A stretch of 64,000 nt of DNA from Dethiosulfovibrio salsuginis (GTDB taxonomy: Bacteria > Synergistota > Synergistia > Synergistales > Dethiosulfovibrionaceae), in assembly GCF_900177735.1 (NCBI RefSeq), contig NZ_FXBB01000012.1:1-64000 (forward strand), read 5' to 3'. Of this stretch, positions 63,871 through 64,000 are shown piece by piece. Numbering within the stretch: position 1 is the first letter of the stretch; every line of letters starts with the position of its first letter. A program made the translations under genes and the position numbers. The notes beneath the pieces were generated by a model. It saw nothing but the letters and a program-made list of their open reading frames with translations, ran no database searches and was not told the origin of the DNA.

Positions 63871-64000
63871 ATGCAGATAAACAGCTTAGATGGCGTGATG
63901 GAGACCCTGAGGACGTTGTTGATTGACCAGATAGCTGGGAACGTTGACAGGATGTACCAGGACGAAGAGACCATGTTTGACCCGCCGGAGTGGAAAGTGC
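63871..64000 (+). CDS. Partial gene, runs off the window end
   Basis: At least 43 codons from ATG 63871 (preceded by GGAGGGG), open to the last base. The start NSLDGVMETLRTLLIDQIAG is helical. Too short to assign; continuing the rightward operon. Confidence 0.55.
   Translation, partial: MQINSLDGVMETLRTLLIDQIAGNVDRMYQDEETMFDPPEWKV

Overview
The window reads as a chromosomal segment of an anaerobic, amino-acid-fermenting, flagellated bacterium, most likely a member of the Synergistota (Dethiosulfovibrio-like). This rests on a selenium-dependent betaine/glycine reductase cluster, selenium-handling genes, an NADH/ferredoxin-type NuoEF complex, rubredoxin, and moderately high GC with dense, overlapping operons. 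The phylum call is inference; no rRNA gene is present.

Region 1 (1-8600, mostly minus strand): an IS66 transposase remnant, then the reductase operon, which runs on the minus strand as grdA, grdI, grdH, a BCCT (betaine-type) transporter, grdC, grdD. Two genes, grdA and grdH, contain in-frame UGA codons at the known selenocysteine positions, so ordinary gene calling splits or truncates them. Betaine would be imported, reductively cleaved on the GrdH/GrdI protein B with selenoprotein A, and conserved as acetyl phosphate by GrdC/GrdD.

Region 2 (8600-20300): a PAS sensor kinase/NarL-type regulator pair, threonine synthase, a selenium/sulfur cluster (TusA-like, YedE, DUF3343), an eIF1-like protein, transketolase, QueH, an AIR-synthase-related protein, an M24 peptidase, rubredoxin and an orphan amino-acid binding protein. 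Region 3 (20300-36100): miaB, comEA, a short comEC, coaX, dusB, lysS, ligA, gatCAB, an EF-G paralogue and glycerate kinase.

Region 4 (36100-53900): a three-gene NuoE/NuoF/(NuoG-GltD fusion) complex resembling bifurcating transhydrogenases, pgi, ttcA, an orphan response regulator, fliD with an internal duplication, membrane proteins, a divergent malic-enzyme-like protein, hydrolases, tRNA-Pro(CGG), smpB and ssrA (tmRNA).

Region 5 (53900-64000, continuing past the end): a mobile element integrated at the 3' end of ssrA. It has a P4-type integrase, a leftward lysogeny operon (repressor, membrane SWIM protein, ImmA-like protease, two unknown genes) and a rightward early operon separated from it by an operator region with two 18-bp palindromes. 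A replication-initiator gene carries four 22-bp iterons and a 14-bp repeat array inside its coding sequence, arranged like a lambda-type origin.

Scattered through the core region are four copies of a ~247-bp structured element with terminal inverted repeats. Every copy touches or contains a TAA stop codon, and two are flanked by apparent 4-bp target duplications. This element and the iteron origin are the strongest candidates for something undescribed.
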